From contig NC_087069.1 of the NCBI RefSeq assembly GCF_963678635.1, forward strand, positions 55,575,175-55,639,174: a stretch of DNA of 64,000 nt, given 5' to 3'. This document shows, in pieces, positions 12,487 through 23,485 of the stretch. Each line of letters begins with the position of its first letter. Within the stretch, counting starts at the first letter, position 1. This stretch comes from Symsagittifera roscoffensis (lineage: Eukaryota > Xenacoelomorpha > Acoela > Convolutidae). Under the pieces are notes generated by a model that was given only the letters and a program-made list of their open reading frames with translations, had not been told where the DNA came from and did no database searches. The position numbers and the translations under genes were made by a program.

Positions 12487-13148
12487 ATGGGAAAAGCCTT
12501 TAGCTGTCACAAATCATCCCACGACAAGACATCAGATAGCGACTTAACCAATCCAAAAACCGACATGAGTGCATCGGAGCAGCAGCCGGATGTGTCGATT
12601 GAGACTAATGTGAGTTATGCCATAAAAACACGTTTTTTCTCTTTTTCTGATTATTGAGAGTTTTTAAAGAAAATTTCTGAATAGAAGTTAGATTGGAAAC
12701 AAGTTCCTCTGACTAGAAAAAGCCTGGATTTAACTAACTTCTGATCAAAAACTAGATTTCAATCATCATCAAATGATCGTCCAATAGTCGTATGATGCTA
12801 AAATAGCTTTCAGTTAGCTCATATCACAAGCTTCGCAAAAAACTTCGGACCGTTGAGACCCTATGAAAAAAACTACTGCTTATTCTGTCGACACTACGGA
12901 ACTATCAAAACAAAGAAAATGGAACCGGCTCTAAACAAGTATTTATAAACCAGTTATATTATTAATAAATTATTACTGTAAAATATTACTAACTAACCAA
13001 TCATATTCCATCTCTAACATTGACACTTATTTGTAAGTGCTGAAACCACTTATACTTTCAGCACCAGAACAAACTTGAAAAAACTTTGAATACAGTTGTT
13101 CTCTTTCTGGATAAACTCCAAGAGCTATCTCGCATTAACTTGCACTAG
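12487..13148 (+). CDS. Small two-exon gene, putative N-myristoylated protein
   Basis: Exon 1 (12487-12609) starts ATG GGA AAA and ends at a GTGAGT donor. Exon 2 (13062-13148) follows an ACTTTCAG acceptor and ends at TAG. Both junctions are phase 0, giving a 69-residue protein. The N-terminus MGKAFSCHK fits the N-myristoylation pattern MGxxxS, with a neighbouring Cys that could be palmitoylated, so a membrane-anchored protein is a reasonable inference. The middle is polar and rich in Asp, Ser and Lys. Exon 2 (HQNKLEKTLNTVVLFLDKL and on) reads as one amphipathic helix of about 28 residues. I do not recognise the family. The intron is about 450 bp. No AATAAA was found close to the stop. Confidence 0.5.
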
Positions 13149-13575
13149 ATACACTAGATCTATTGAGACTAGGAGATATAGAGTAAGATTAAGATCGGTA
13201 TTAGACTACGAAGTTGCACGAATCTATCCGGCCGAAAATAAGATAGCGTGACGGGCAGACGGTGTACCTTATCTGCAATTACTCTATGAGTATAACCAAT
13301 AGGTCATAACTTAACTGGTGCGACCAAAAGTCTCGAACAAGACCTTAACTAACTTAGAATTAGACATTAGAACTTAAAAACAGACAATTGCAAAATTGCA
13401 AAAATACTAGAAGCAATAGATGATTTAGTAGAAATGTCTCTACCTCTCTGTAAATCTACGCCAAACTTCCAAAAAAATACAAAAAACACCAGGCATTGAA
13501 AGAAGACCAAGATCGTGGCGTGAAAAACGATTAGGAAACGTACCACTCTACTACAAGTAGTATAGATATACGACA
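13149..13575. other. Non-coding stretch
   Basis: AT-rich sequence after the small gene. The minus-strand frame 13367-13624 owes its proline run to the G tract that follows and is not credible as a gene. Nothing else is visible. Confidence 0.4.
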
Positions 13576-13607
13576 ATGGGATCGGGGGTGGGGGGGGGGG
13601 GGGGGTG
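13576..13607. repeat. Long G tract
   Basis: The + strand reads GGGATCGGGGGTGGGG and continues into an uninterrupted run of about 17 G. It is a G-quadruplex-prone homopolymer directly before a minisatellite. Its exact length is uncertain in any assembly. Confidence 0.7.
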
Positions 13608-13629
13608 ATCCTTACAGGGATCATTGGGT

Positions 13630-13905
13630 ATAGATTATACCTAATGATCCCTATGTAAATATTTATACCTAATGATCCCTATGTAAAATATTTATACCTA
13701 ATGATCATGATCCCTATGTAAAATATTTATACCTAATGATCCCTATGTAAAATATTTATACCTAATGATCCCTATGTAAAATATTTATACCTAATGATCC
13801 CTATGTAAAATATTTATACCTAATGATCCCTATGTAAAATATTTATACCTAATGATCCCAATGTATAATTTTTATACTCAATGATCCCTACGTAAAACTT
13901 CGGTA
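13630..13905. repeat. 29-bp minisatellite
   Basis: The unit CTAATGATCCCTATGTAAAA followed by TATTTATAC repeats head to tail with a 29-bp period, about nine times. The first and last copies are degenerate (for example CCCAATGTATAATTTTTATA near 13857) and one copy has an ATGATC insertion near 13706. There are no unique spacers, so it is a minisatellite and not a CRISPR-like array. Confidence 0.9.
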
Positions 13906-14784
13906 AATTATAAAGTATTCCCACTGAACGTTGTGGAAACAGGAATGGAATTAAGTTTTGGTCGGTGCATGTTTTCACTTCTAAAGTTTGGGGGTATTGG
14001 CTTGTTTACATGTAAAAGGACGTTATATACCTATTATATGTGATAGGAAAGCACCAGATTTTGGCAGCGTAGCTTAACTGTTGGCTGCGGTGAACGATTT
14101 TCTTCAAAAATGCATGTTTTACTGCTGAATCTCGAAGAAAGGAAAATTCGTCATTTGCGGCGGCCGCCACCTCTATTTAGGCAAAAACTAATGATCAATT
14201 TGACCGAAATAAGAATGAAAAGTTTCTTTAAGCCAAATGAAGGTAAAAAATTATGGAACACTGAAAACTCTAAATAATGAAGTTGGCTTAAAAATTTCGA
14301 CATTTCCGTTTTCCGTGTCTACAGGAGACTGAAAAAAACGTCTGAAGTCTATGACAAAAGCTTTGATTTTATAGAAAGGTTGAAAGCGCTAATAAGTTGA
14401 AATGGTTTAAGATCTTGAAAATCGAGAACACTGATGAAAGCCAAAAGTGCCCAGAAATAATGTCAAAATTTGTTTCTAACTTGTTACTATAAAATTGAAG
14501 TGGAACAAAATTTCTTGGGGTCCGAGTAGAGGAAAACGCATGGCGCTCGACTCTCAGCCGAAAGGCGGCGTTTCGAAACCCGTCTGGAAATTGTACTGAA
14601 AGGAGGCAACAGTTGCTGGTATGGTGATATCCCCCCATAGATCGATTTTGTATTTTTTATAGTAATCTAACTTCTCGGATTACTGCTATTCAGTTAAAAA
14701 TTGGGTAAAAATGTCAATTACTAAAAAATGTAGTGTTTAAAATGAAATTGAAAAGTGTACAAAACAGACATATTAAATAGTGAG
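13906..14784. other. AT-rich non-coding stretch
   Basis: No supported gene. This is the region downstream of the left virus-like module (which reads leftward), so an element terminus might lie here. I could not find an inverted terminal repeat matching the region after 61346. Confidence 0.35.
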
Positions 14785-15334
14785 TTAATGGGTACGCATG
14801 TGAGTTAGGAAACGTTTCAAAACATGATCATTTATGTAAGCAAAATCAGAAGCATCACCATTAAAGTTTTTATCATAAATCAAATGTGCAATATAAATGC
14901 AAAAAGAACCGCAGAGTTTGAGTAGAGTTGAGAATGGTAGAGTTTGAGTCTTGCATGGGAAAGTTTGTCATCAATTCAGTCACCTGATGAAAATTCTCGT
15001 TCAATCGTTTATACAGATTGGTGTACTGCCAAAGAGGAAGACCGAGAGGATCAGCAAAATATAAAACATTTCTTCTGTTGCAAATTACAATCCAATGTGT
15101 CCCCGGAGAATCTGATTTTGAAGTGTTCACAATCATAAAGATATTGTTTGGGATGTGAGGTTGAAAGTTGTCCGCTGCAAATACTCCAAGAAACTTAGAT
15201 TTCAGATGTTTACAGTTCTGAATGAGATCCTGCAACTGGATTTCATCCATTTTTAGACGGTCGAAATTGGAAGGACGTTCTTTGTAACTTTGCGGTCGGA
15301 GGTAATAAATACATTGGATGAGCGTATACCCCAA
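14785..15334 (-). pseudogene. Adenain-type cysteine protease remnant of a virus-like element
   Basis: The open frame 15334-14873 contains LGVFAADNF, PGTHWIVICN (catalytic His in GTHW) and LYFADPLGLPLW (the acidic residue in ADPLG), followed by a Gln-containing stretch. These are the landmarks of the adenovirus/Ulp1-like (C48/C5) protease fold that matures capsids in polinton/adintovirus-like elements. The catalytic cysteine motif (CGSFC, then IYIAHLIY) is present in another frame just downstream. That frame runs to TAA at 14785-14787, so one frameshift near 14910-14930 separates His/Asp from Cys. It overlaps the 3' end of the capsid remnant. As it stands it cannot make an active enzyme. Confidence 0.75.
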
Positions 15335-16562
15335 ACAAAAATTTCAAGGTTTGCTGTCAATGCGTTTGAGAATTGAAGATCGAGTGAAACTGAGCAGTTA
15401 GTAAGTTCTGGATGCAAGAAGTCATGAGCTGCCTGCTGTGTGCTAGTGAGATCAAAACACATAATAAAGTGCTGTTGGTAGTTATCCAGAGTGATTCCCA
15501 GCCCGCAGTGCAACAAACCTAGCGCTGATAGTGTGTTGAAGAAGAGACGTTTATGATCTTGTGTACTGATTGGTGTACTTGCTATTGGTAAACCGTTCCG
15601 TCTCAAGGTAACTTGCTCTAATCCAAACTTTTGCTAATGAAAAGGATTCGTTCGGTTTGTTCCTAGAAATGCAATATTTGTGTTGAATGCTATTATAATT
15701 TGTCTCACCGGCTCACGAGCAAAAATATCTTCCTGTTGCCAGCTGCGCTGATCAGCTGTTGCAAGAAATGTTTTTGTAATTTCTTCTTGATATGGGTAGT
15801 TCGCAGGAGTTTTGAGCAAAGTTGATTCAATGGCAGAGAGCATATGGTCGGTCACAGTCATTTTTCTAACATATAGGTTCGCTTCGAGTATTTGCAGCTT
15901 GTAATGCTTAGCAGCATCTTCAGAAATAATGAGAAAGTCTTCATGAGAACGTCTGTAGGAAAGTCTGAGGGTAACACCGCTCAACAAATGCTTGTCACAT
16001 GTGAAAAACACTCAACTCCAGCGGGTCCATAGAACCAAATTTCCCTCAATTCACGGACCAGTTCTCGTTGAGATGTGAAATCAGCTGCATCTATTGCAGC
16101 GGGATTGTTTTCAAAACGATATCCCTGACACTTAAGCCATGAATCTTTGGCTCCTTTGCTGTTGGAAAATTCTGTTCCTATAAAGCTTTTATGCGCAAAA
16201 CTACTATTGGCATTTGAGATTTTGAGTCCATCAGCAGAGAGGGTACAGTCAGAGAAAAAGGAATACAGGGAGTTGTTTACGCGGAACGGTGAATCAGACA
16301 CAGTAGGATCAGTGTTGTCGTATCGCAGATCAGCTCCATTTGATTGCGTTACTTTGCATCGTATTTCCAAATAAATTTTTTGCAGGTCAATAATATTATT
16401 ACGGTCACCGGTGATTTCAATTTCAAGCATTGGTCCATTAGGCGAATAGACAGGTCCAATTTTTTGATCGAAAGCGTTTTCAAAAGTAATCAAAAGAGGT
16501 TGTTTTTCAAACAAACCCAGAGAGCTATGGGTAGCTTCATTGGGTAACAAATTAGCGATCAT
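15253..16562 (-). pseudogene. Major-capsid-like protein remnant (F54H12.2-like), frameshifted
   Basis: Three frames in series resemble successive parts of the protein family named after C. elegans F54H12.2. 16562-15981 holds the N-terminal part, with LEIEITGDRNNIIDLQKIYL and SLYSFFSDCTLSADG. 16011-15634 holds the middle, with LEANLYVRKMTV. 15606-15253 holds the C-terminal part, with MCFDLTSTQQAAHDF and LQFSNALTANLEIFVWG. The first two frames overlap at 15981-16011 and the second break is at about 15606-15634, so at least two frame changes interrupt the gene. The family is widely annotated as uncharacterised. Its neighbours (penton-, pVI- and protease-like) make a double-jelly-roll-type capsid role likely. 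Gene order on the minus strand is penton-like, pVI-like, capsid, protease. Confidence 0.75.
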
Positions 16563-16983
16563 TTTTGATGTTTGAGAAAAAATCTGCTCGACTTCTCACT
16601 GGTCTGGTTTTTCTTCGAATGGTTGTTTTTCTTTTTCGAGCCCATACTGACCTTCTTCTTCGTAATCCATTCATTGGTGTCTTTCGACGACGTCTACCAC
16701 CACCGAGTTGTTTTCTTGCAGTTTTTGTGACAGTGTTTTTCAATGCTTGTTTAGGAGACTTCGTTTTCATAGCGACATCAATCAGTTCTGGCGCTGCGCT
16801 CATCAAAAGTTCTGCCCAGTTTTTTCGCGGCCGGCAGAATAACCCGTCGTGCAAACGGTATAGCAACACGACCAATACCAGCAGCCAAAGCGCCAAATCC
16901 ACTGCCGCGTTGTCGGTAGTGTCCAGAGAAATGAGGAAGTGAAGCTTGCTTTGCATAATATTGTTCCATTGAATTTCAATCAA
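16552..16983 (-). pseudogene. pVI/pX-like basic minor capsid protein remnant, frameshifted
   Basis: The N-terminal piece (16969-16778) contains HYRQRGSGFGALAAGIGRVA and a short hydrophobic/basic segment, like the amphipathic start of adenovirus pVI-like proteins. The C-terminal piece lies in another frame (within 16983-16552). It is Arg/Lys-rich (KQLGGGRRRRKTP) and ends RSRADFFSNIKNDR. The switch is near 16830. The same two halves recur in the right-hand element at about 36150-36505, which shows they form one gene. A DNA-binding, membrane-active core protein is the inferred ancestral role. The C-terminus slightly overlaps the start of the capsid remnant. Confidence 0.65.
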
Positions 16984-17533
16984 AGCGCTTGAATTTTAGA
17001 GTCAACACAACTTTACCAGTTCCTGCAAAGGGCACTAGTCTTCCAGTTTCAGTGCGCAACTGTACCGATATTGATTGTACAGATGAAGTGAATAATTTTT
17101 TGTAGTCTAAATTAGTGAAGTTTTTTCGATGATTAGATTCAATGCTGCAGGCACTACCGTTTTTGATGCGTCTATTTGAATCAATGTCCTGTAACAATGG
17201 GGCCTTGGCATCACCAACAGTTTGGTATTGAATAATGTCAATATAGACAAAAATTAGACTCGTCCCACTTGATAAGTCATATGGGAAATGAGATTCGTAC
17301 AGTTCGTTTCCCTCATAAGATGCATCGAAGGAGGGTATCATTTTATAACCAATGTGATATTCACCGTTCTCATCAAGCTTTGCATTGTAGCCTAACAGAC
17401 TGGGTATTTGGGGACTTGGGAATGAGATTCCTTTATTTGCATTCATCCAAATGCTCATGCTATTCGTGATTTCTTGAGGACTCGCATCAAAATGAATTTT
17501 GTTTTTGAGTTTTGTTTTTATCTCATTAATCAA
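16976..17533 (-). CDS. Penton-like capsid protein, 185-aa open frame
   Basis: One open frame of 185 residues, the only unbroken gene of the left module. The N-terminal half is rich in Asn and Ser (SMSIWMNANKGISF). The middle has IDIIQYQTVGDAKAPLLQDI. The C-terminus has SISVQLRTETGRLVPF, then GKVVLTLKFKRFD. That ending, with a polar Thr/Gly turn then Val-Leu-Thr-Leu-x-Phe, is what I associate with penton-like single-jelly-roll proteins next to F54H12.2-like capsid genes. The right-hand element carries a decayed homologue at 35500-36113. Family members may be longer at the N-terminus, so the true start could lie upstream of 17533. It is probably not expressed, given its broken neighbours. Confidence 0.6.
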   Translation of the reverse strand: MINEIKTKLKNKIHFDASPQEITNSMSIWMNANKGISFPSPQIPSLLGYNAKLDENGEYHIGYKMIPSFDASYEGNELYESHFPYDLSSGTSLIFVYIDIIQYQTVGDAKAPLLQDIDSNRRIKNGSACSIESNHRKNFTNLDYKKLFTSSVQSISVQLRTETGRLVPFAGTGKVVLTLKFKRFD

Positions 17534-17960
17534 TTGTTCTATAAAAGTGTACTCTCCTGATTTGATAAAAATTTTTTCGTTATAATCAGCTTAGTTTCCA
17601 ATTAAACTAAGTTCTTTTTCATAAAATTTTACACAAAAAAAATTAGCGATACAACGTTTGCACTTAGTTGAAAGCTTTTTTTCTACACAAGTAAGAGAAA
17701 GACAAAACACTAAAAGTTTGCAGAAAAGTAGAAATTTTTAATCATTTTTTTTTGCGCGTCATGTCAAAAAAATTAAAACACTTTTCGCATCCTGTCAAAA
17801 AAATCACAACATTTTTTTGCATCTTGTCAAAAAAATTGAAAATAATTTTTGCTTTTTGAACACTTCTAGCATCTTACTAAAAAAATTGAAATTTTTCCGC
17901 ATCTTGTCAATCAATTGAAACAAATTTCACTTTTTGCAAAAAAATTTGAAGCACTTTCAG
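17534..17960. repeat. A-rich degenerate short repeats
   Basis: From about 17755 a loose unit of the form CATCTTGTCAAAAAAATTGA followed by T-rich sequence recurs at 37-55 bp intervals (near 17758, 17790, 17820, 17870, 17903). It leads into the 1.4-kb duplication. Positions 17534-17755 show nothing except AT-rich sequence upstream of the penton-like frame. Confidence 0.55.
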
Positions 17961-19329
17961 CATTCGACAAAATTATCGGTCATTTTTGGTTATTTGTTCA
18001 AAAAACTGAAAGTTTTTTTGTAATTGGTTAAGGAAATGAAGCTTTTTTCTAGCTTTTTGAAAATCAGAAGAAAGTTAGAGATTTTTAGAGATTTTTGCAT
18101 ATTAATTGAACAACTTTGACAATTTTTGCGTTTTTTTGAATACTTTTGGTAATTTCAAAAACATTTGAGAGAAATTAGATATCTTTTAGAAACTTCGCAA
18201 TTTTTTTTATTGATAAATTGACATGATTACTATTCACAAATCCAAAGCCATCAACAAAACAGTCAATTATTTAAAACAAATCTGGTTCATATTTTGAATT
18301 TCGTACCTTACGAACTCTTTCCAGAAACGCTCAACCAATATTTTCTGTACAATCAAATTTCTGGCTAGAACATTAATATGGACGTTTGAGTTTTCGCAGA
18401 ACAGTCTTTTCTTTGAAATACTTGGCATTTTTTCTGCTCTTTTTCCTTGCAAACTGTGATGAACAGTGCAATTAAGTTGGTTAAAATTTCTCCAGTTGAT
18501 GAAAAGGGATTCGATAGAAAAATCTGAAAATCTGTTTTCAAACAGAGTGTAAAGACAACCGATAATTGATTTGTAAAGTGAAATTTACCCAATCGTTGTA
18601 AAATTTGATCAAAAGGTGAACCAATCAGAAGTATGGGGAAGTGACAATTTTCCAATGAACAGTTGGAATTGTGGGTAGAGACGCAATAATCTTGAGTTAC
18701 CTCAATGCTTTCATAAAATTCTATGGAAACGAAAAAAATATCGATTTTTTACAGTAATTTGAATAAAAGCTGGGAAGCGCTTGACACAAAACAGCAGCCA
18801 TCCGGAAAAATGATTTTTGGTTAGAACTATGGATTGAAAAGGGAGCACACTAATAGAAATTTCATACAAACATTTCATATTGGTACTACTTCCATATATG
18901 GAAATCGAGATGACTCATACTGTTTACTTTTTTTCATTTAGTCATTTCTCTTTTCTCCTCGTCTGATCGGTTTGCTCTTCAAACAAGAAGTCAGAGACTT
19001 GCTTTGTCCCAAAAATCCTAAAAAGGGAAAAAATTACTTTGAACCCTGCTTTCAACTATTCAAGAAAATTGATATGGGGCAACTCGAAAAAAGGCAGCAA
19101 ACTTATCTTGGTGAAAAAGAAGAGGAAGCAATCACAGCAATCAGAATAACAGGTTTTCAGGATGCTGAAAACTTTGAACTCGTTCCAGTATTGGAACTCA
19201 ATTCCGAAAAAAGTCAACTATGGATCAGGAGCTTGCCAACTGCAACAAAACTTATGACATAGCAATTCACAAAACAGGCAAATTGTGTCACAATCAAGAA
19301 GTACAATGTTAACAAGCCTACCTATTTTC
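17960..19329. repeat. 1.4-kb tandem duplication, copy 1
   Basis: It starts at CAGCATTCGACAAAATTATC. Almost every segment recurs 1362-1370 bp later, for example CATATTTTGAATTTCGTACC at 18288 against a near match at 19650. The right part (18970-19262) encodes on the + strand a stretch with LGEKEEEAITAIRI and LVPVLELNSEKSQL, the same protein-like segment as the left module of the array to the right. Minus-strand frames (18267-18655) are repeated too but show no domain. Confidence 0.75.
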
Positions 19330-20758
19330 AGCATTCGATAAAATTATGTGTCATTTTTTGTAATTTGTTCGAAAAATTGAAAGTTTTTTTTGTAATTGGT
19401 TAAGGAAATGAAGCCTTTTTCTAGCGTTTTGAAAATGAAAAGAAAGTTAGAGATTTTTGCAAATTAATTGAACAATTTTGACAATTTTTCCGTTTTTTTG
19501 AATACTTTTAGTAATTTCAAAAATATTTGAGAGAAATTATATAGATTTAAGAAACTTCGCAATTTTTTTTATTGATAAATTGACATGATCACTATTCACA
19601 AATCCAAAGCCATCAATAAAACAATCAATTATTTAAAACAAATCTGGTTCATATTTTGAGTTTTGTACCTTACGAACTCTTTCCAGAAACGCTCAACCAA
19701 TATTTTCTGTACAATCCAATTTCTGGCTAGAAAATTAATATGGACGTTTGAGTTTTCGCAGAACAGTCTTTTCTTTGAAATACTTGGCATTTTTTCTGCT
19801 CTTTTTCCTTGCAAACTGTGATGAACAGTGCGATTAAGTTGGTTAAATTTCTCCAGTTGATGAAAAGGGATTCGATAGAAAAATCTGAAAATCTGTTTTC
19901 AAACAGAGTGTAAAGACAACCGATAATTGATTTGTAAAGTGAAATTTACCCAATCGTTGTAAAATTTGATCAAAAGGTGAACCAATCAGAAGTATGGGGA
20001 AGTGACAATTTTCCAATGAACAGTTGGAATTGTGGGTAGAGACGCAATAATCTTGAGTTACCTCAATGCTTTCATAAAATTCTATGGAAACGAAAAAAAT
20101 ATCGATTTTTTACAGTAATTTGAATAAAAGCTGGGAAGCGCTTGACACAAAACAGCAGCCATCCGGAAAAATGGTTTTTGGTTAGAATTATGGATTGATA
20201 TGGGAGCACACTAATGGAAATTTCATACAAACATTTCTTATTGGTACTACTTCCATAAATGGAAATCGAGATGACTCATACTGTTTATTTTTTTCATTTA
20301 GTCATTTCTCTCTTTTCTCCTCGTCTGATCGGTTTGCTCTTCTTTTCAAAATGTGCTCAAGAAAAGACACTAGTTGCAATTATATTGAGTTTTCAGAAAA
20401 TCAAACAAGAAGTCAGAGACTTGCTTGGTCCCAAAACTCCTAAAAAGGAAAAAAATTACTTTGAACCCTGCTTTCAACTATTCAAGAAAATTGATATGGG
20501 GCAACTCGAAAAAAGGCAGCAATTTATCTTGGTGAAAAAGAAGAAGAAGCAATCACAGCAATCAGAAATACAGTTTTTCAGGATGCTGAAAACTTTGAAC
20601 TCATTCCTGTATTGGAACTCAAATCTGAAAAAAGTCAACTTTGGATCAGGAGCTTGCCAACTGCAACAAAACTTATGACATAGCAATTCACAAAACAGGC
20701 AAATTGTGTCACAATCAAGAAGTACAATGTTAACAAGCCTCCCTACTTTCAGATTCGA
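19330..20758. repeat. 1.4-kb tandem duplication, copy 2
   Basis: Second copy, starting at CAGCATTCGATAAAATTATG. It includes about 70 bp near 20343-20405 (TGTGCTCAAGAAAAGACACT and on) that copy 1 lacks. The same segment is present in the left modules at 22400 and 28665, so copy 1 probably lost it. The + strand frame 20259-20678 is a shifted reading of the same protein-like segment. Confidence 0.7.
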
Positions 20759-22255
20759 CTCTTCACTGAAAAGGAGAAAGAAGCAATGAAGAAGTTGACT
20801 ATATCAACTAAATTTTGAACAAACTAAAATAACTGTCTCAGACTTTACGTTACCATCCAAAATTATCAATCAATTCGGGCTGAACAAAATGAGTTGAAAT
20901 ATTGGTTTTTCGGGAAATTTAATGTAAAAACTTCTAAATAAATTGAGAATTTTTAAATATTGTTCTACAAGAAAAAACCTTAGTATTTTTGCTAATTGTC
21001 ATAGGGTGACAAATTTTGCCAAAATTGCAGAATCTGAACGAAGACTCACAAACATCCTATTTTGGTTAGACTCTGCTTGATGGGAGAAGAAATTTTTTCT
21101 AGGATACCGATCCGATACAAAAAAATAGACCATATAGAATATCGTAGAACTAGCAATCAACAGAAAAATAATCAATCTTTACAACTACAAATGGAGGAAT
21201 ATGATAAAGGATAAACTGCGCAATATATTTCCTTCCTTACTAGGTTATGTAGAGACATTGAAAAAAAAATTGTATCGTTTTTTTCAAACTCACAGTTAAA
21301 AGTGAACGTACAGAAACTGAATTAAGATCTCACAGTTTTGAGATTTTAAAGAAATGTTTTTCGTCATATAAAAAAAGTTTTTATTTCTAATAGCACACTT
21401 TTGGAGCAGGACTTAATTTTGAAAGAAAAAGACCAAAAAATTCCATTGAAAAGTTTTTGTCACTTGATATGTGAAATATACTACAAAAAAGGCCCTAAAT
21501 ACTGTTATATTGCACCTTGTTTTTCCAGTTATGTTTTCTGTGTCAAGCGACTGGACTATTTTTCTGTTTAAATGTTAAAATTTTTGCTCCCTCAGTATAT
21601 GCAGTGTTCAATTGTTAGTTGTTTTGACCAAAAAACTCGACAGTAAACAAAACGATTCTGACTATTTTGGATTTTGAATGTATTGAAAACAAAATTGTTT
21701 AAAAAGTTTGCAGTTTAGAAGAATGGACAAAACGTAGGGTATTCTTTTCGTCCTTCCAAAAATTTTGAAGCAACTTCCCATTTTGTTTGGTGTACAAAGC
21801 ATCTTCATGGTATCAGTTGGAGCAGTGGTTAAAACAACTGAGCTTGAAAATTTTTGAAAAACCTGGTAAAATCAAAAACGATTATTTTGCAGAGGATTAT
21901 GAAAAGCGTAAAATTCGGTCGGAAGTTCTGGAAACAAAGGTTTCATAGTTCATATGCAGAAGTCTTCACTCTGCACAAAGGAAAGCGTTTACTAACAAAC
22001 TTCAATGATTAAGCATGTCCAAAAATTCTGAAATTGAAATTCAAAGATAAAAAATGCGGTTGGAGATGTATCAACTACCCATTTCGTTGTGCAAAAACTC
22101 TTCACTGTGCAGAAAGAAAAACGTTTGCATACGGAGCATGGACGTTTTATAACGAATTATGATTTATAATTATCTTATTGTCACACTTTTTGAAATTTAG
22201 TTGAAAGTTTTTGCCAATAAAGCAGCAGCCATCTGGTAAAATGGTTTTTGCATAG
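20759..22255. repeat. Diverged repeat unit plus spacer block 1
   Basis: 20759-21470 is a diverged about-880-bp unit (it contains GTTATGTAGAGACATTGAAA near 21243). 21470-22255 is the first spacer block, starting near GAAATATACTACAAAAAAGG and ending near AAAGCAGCAGCCATCTGGTA. The spacer recurs at 25385, 27708 and 32488. No intact frame exists in this copy. Confidence 0.7.
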
Positions 22256-22309
22256 AATTATGGATCAATATGAAGCTCATTAAAAAATTTTTTTACAAAC
22301 ATTCCATAT

Positions 22310-22945
22310 TTGTTACTAATTTCTTATATGGAAATCGAGATGACTTACACTTTTTTTTCATTTAATCATTTCTCTCTTTTCTCCTCGTCTGATCGGTTTG
22401 CTCCTCTATTTACAATGTACTCAAGAAAATACACTAGTCCCAATTACATTGTATTTTTACAAATACAAACAAGAAGTGAGAGACTTGCATGGTCCCAAAA
22501 AAGGCAGCAAATATATTTTGGTGAAAAAGAAGAGGAAGCAATCAATGCAATCAGAAATGCTCTTATTCAGGATGCTGAAAACCTTGAACTTAATCCTGTA
22601 TTGGAACTCAATTCTGAAAAAGAGTCAACTATGGATCAGGAGCCTGCCAACTGCAACAAAACGTATGACATAGCATTTTACAAAATAAAGCAAGTTTGTG
22701 TCACAATCAAGAAGTACAATGTTAACGAGCCTCCCTTCTTTCAGATTCGAATCAGCGTTGCAAAAGAGAAAGAAGCAAAGAAAGAAGTTGCCTATGTCAA
22801 CTATATTTTGAACAAATTCAAAGAACTGTCTAAAAGTTTAGGAGACTTTACGTTTGTTGAGAACTGTAATGTAAAAAAAAGTGTGTTATTTATCTTTTTT
22901 GTCTTGAAATTTAAGTATCTATCATCCAAACTCTTTTTCATGTAG
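22310..22945 (+). CDS. Array-encoded 211-aa frame, unknown protein
   Basis: This is the longest frame of the tandem array. Its central part reads YFGEKEEEAINAIRNALIQD, then LNPVLELNSEKES, CNKTYDIAFYKIKQ and VAKEKEAKKEVAYVNYIL, a charged, probably helical protein. The last 24 residues (KKSVLFIFFVLKFKY and on) may be intronic, because AAT|GTAAAA near 22870 could be a donor and TTGTTTTAG near 23075 an acceptor leading to the next conserved frame. Related sequence recurs at 19080, 20510 and 28741. I do not recognise the family. It may be a gene of the virus-like elements or a host gene caught in amplification. Confidence 0.35.
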   Translation: MLLISYMEIEMTYTFFSFNHFSLFSSSDRFAPLFTMYSRKYTSPNYIVFLQIQTRSERLAWSQKRQQIYFGEKEEEAINAIRNALIQDAENLELNPVLELNSEKESTMDQEPANCNKTYDIAFYKIKQVCVTIKKYNVNEPPFFQIRISVAKEKEAKKEVAYVNYILNKFKELSKSLGDFTFVENCNVKKSVLFIFFVLKFKYLSSKLFFM

Positions 22946-23260
22946 AATTCCAGTTGAACAAAATGAGATGAAATATTTGTTTTTCAAGAAAATCAATCTA
23001 AAAACTTCAAACTAAATTGAGACTTTTTTATATTGTATTACAATAAAAAACCAAAAAATTTTGTTTATTGTTTTAGGGTCACAAAATTGGCCAAACTTGC
23101 AGAAGTTGAACGTAGACTCAAACATCTAATTTGAGTTGACTCTGCTTGATAGTACAAGAAAATTTTTCAAAGGATACCGATCCGATACCAAAAAATAAAC
23201 CTTATAGAATATCGTAGAACTAGAAAGGAATGGAAAATTAATCAATCTTTACAACTACAA

Positions 23261-23485
23261 TTGAAGGAAAATGATAAAGGACAAATTGCTCGATACACTT
23301 TCTTCCTTACTAGGTTATGTAGAGACATTGAAAAAAAAATTGAATCATTATTGTCAAATTCACAGTTAAAAGTGAACGTACAGAAACTGAATGAAGATCT
23401 TAGAGTTTTGAGATTTTACAGAAATGTTTTTCGTCATATAAAAAAGTTTTTGTTTCTCCTAGCACAATTTTGGAGCAGGACTTAA
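23261..23485 (+). CDS. Recurring 74-aa frame, copy 1
   Basis: The frame reads MKENDKGQIARYTFFLTRLC, followed by IEKKIESLLSNSQLKVNVQK and LNEDLRVLRFYRNVFRHIKK, and looks helical and basic. The open frame extends upstream of the Met through a basic stretch (RRTRKEWKINQSL), so the Met may not be a real start and this may be an exon. Nearly identical frames lie at 24144-24368, 26472-26696 and 29493-29717; at least five other copies are broken. No known domain is recognised. Confidence 0.3.
   Translation: MKENDKGQIARYTFFLTRLCRDIEKKIESLLSNSQLKVNVQKLNEDLRVLRFYRNVFRHIKKFLFLLAQFWSRT

Noticed and set aside
13630-13905. Direct repeats of 29 bp considered as a CRISPR array
   Set aside because: The units follow each other without unique spacers and the sequence is eukaryotic; it is a minisatellite.
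18267-18655. Minus-strand frames MQGKRAEKMPS and MENCHFPILLIG, the first also repeated at 19629-19814
   Set aside because: Repetition follows from the 1.4-kb DNA duplication; the frames lie opposite or between the plus-strand protein-like segments and show no domain.
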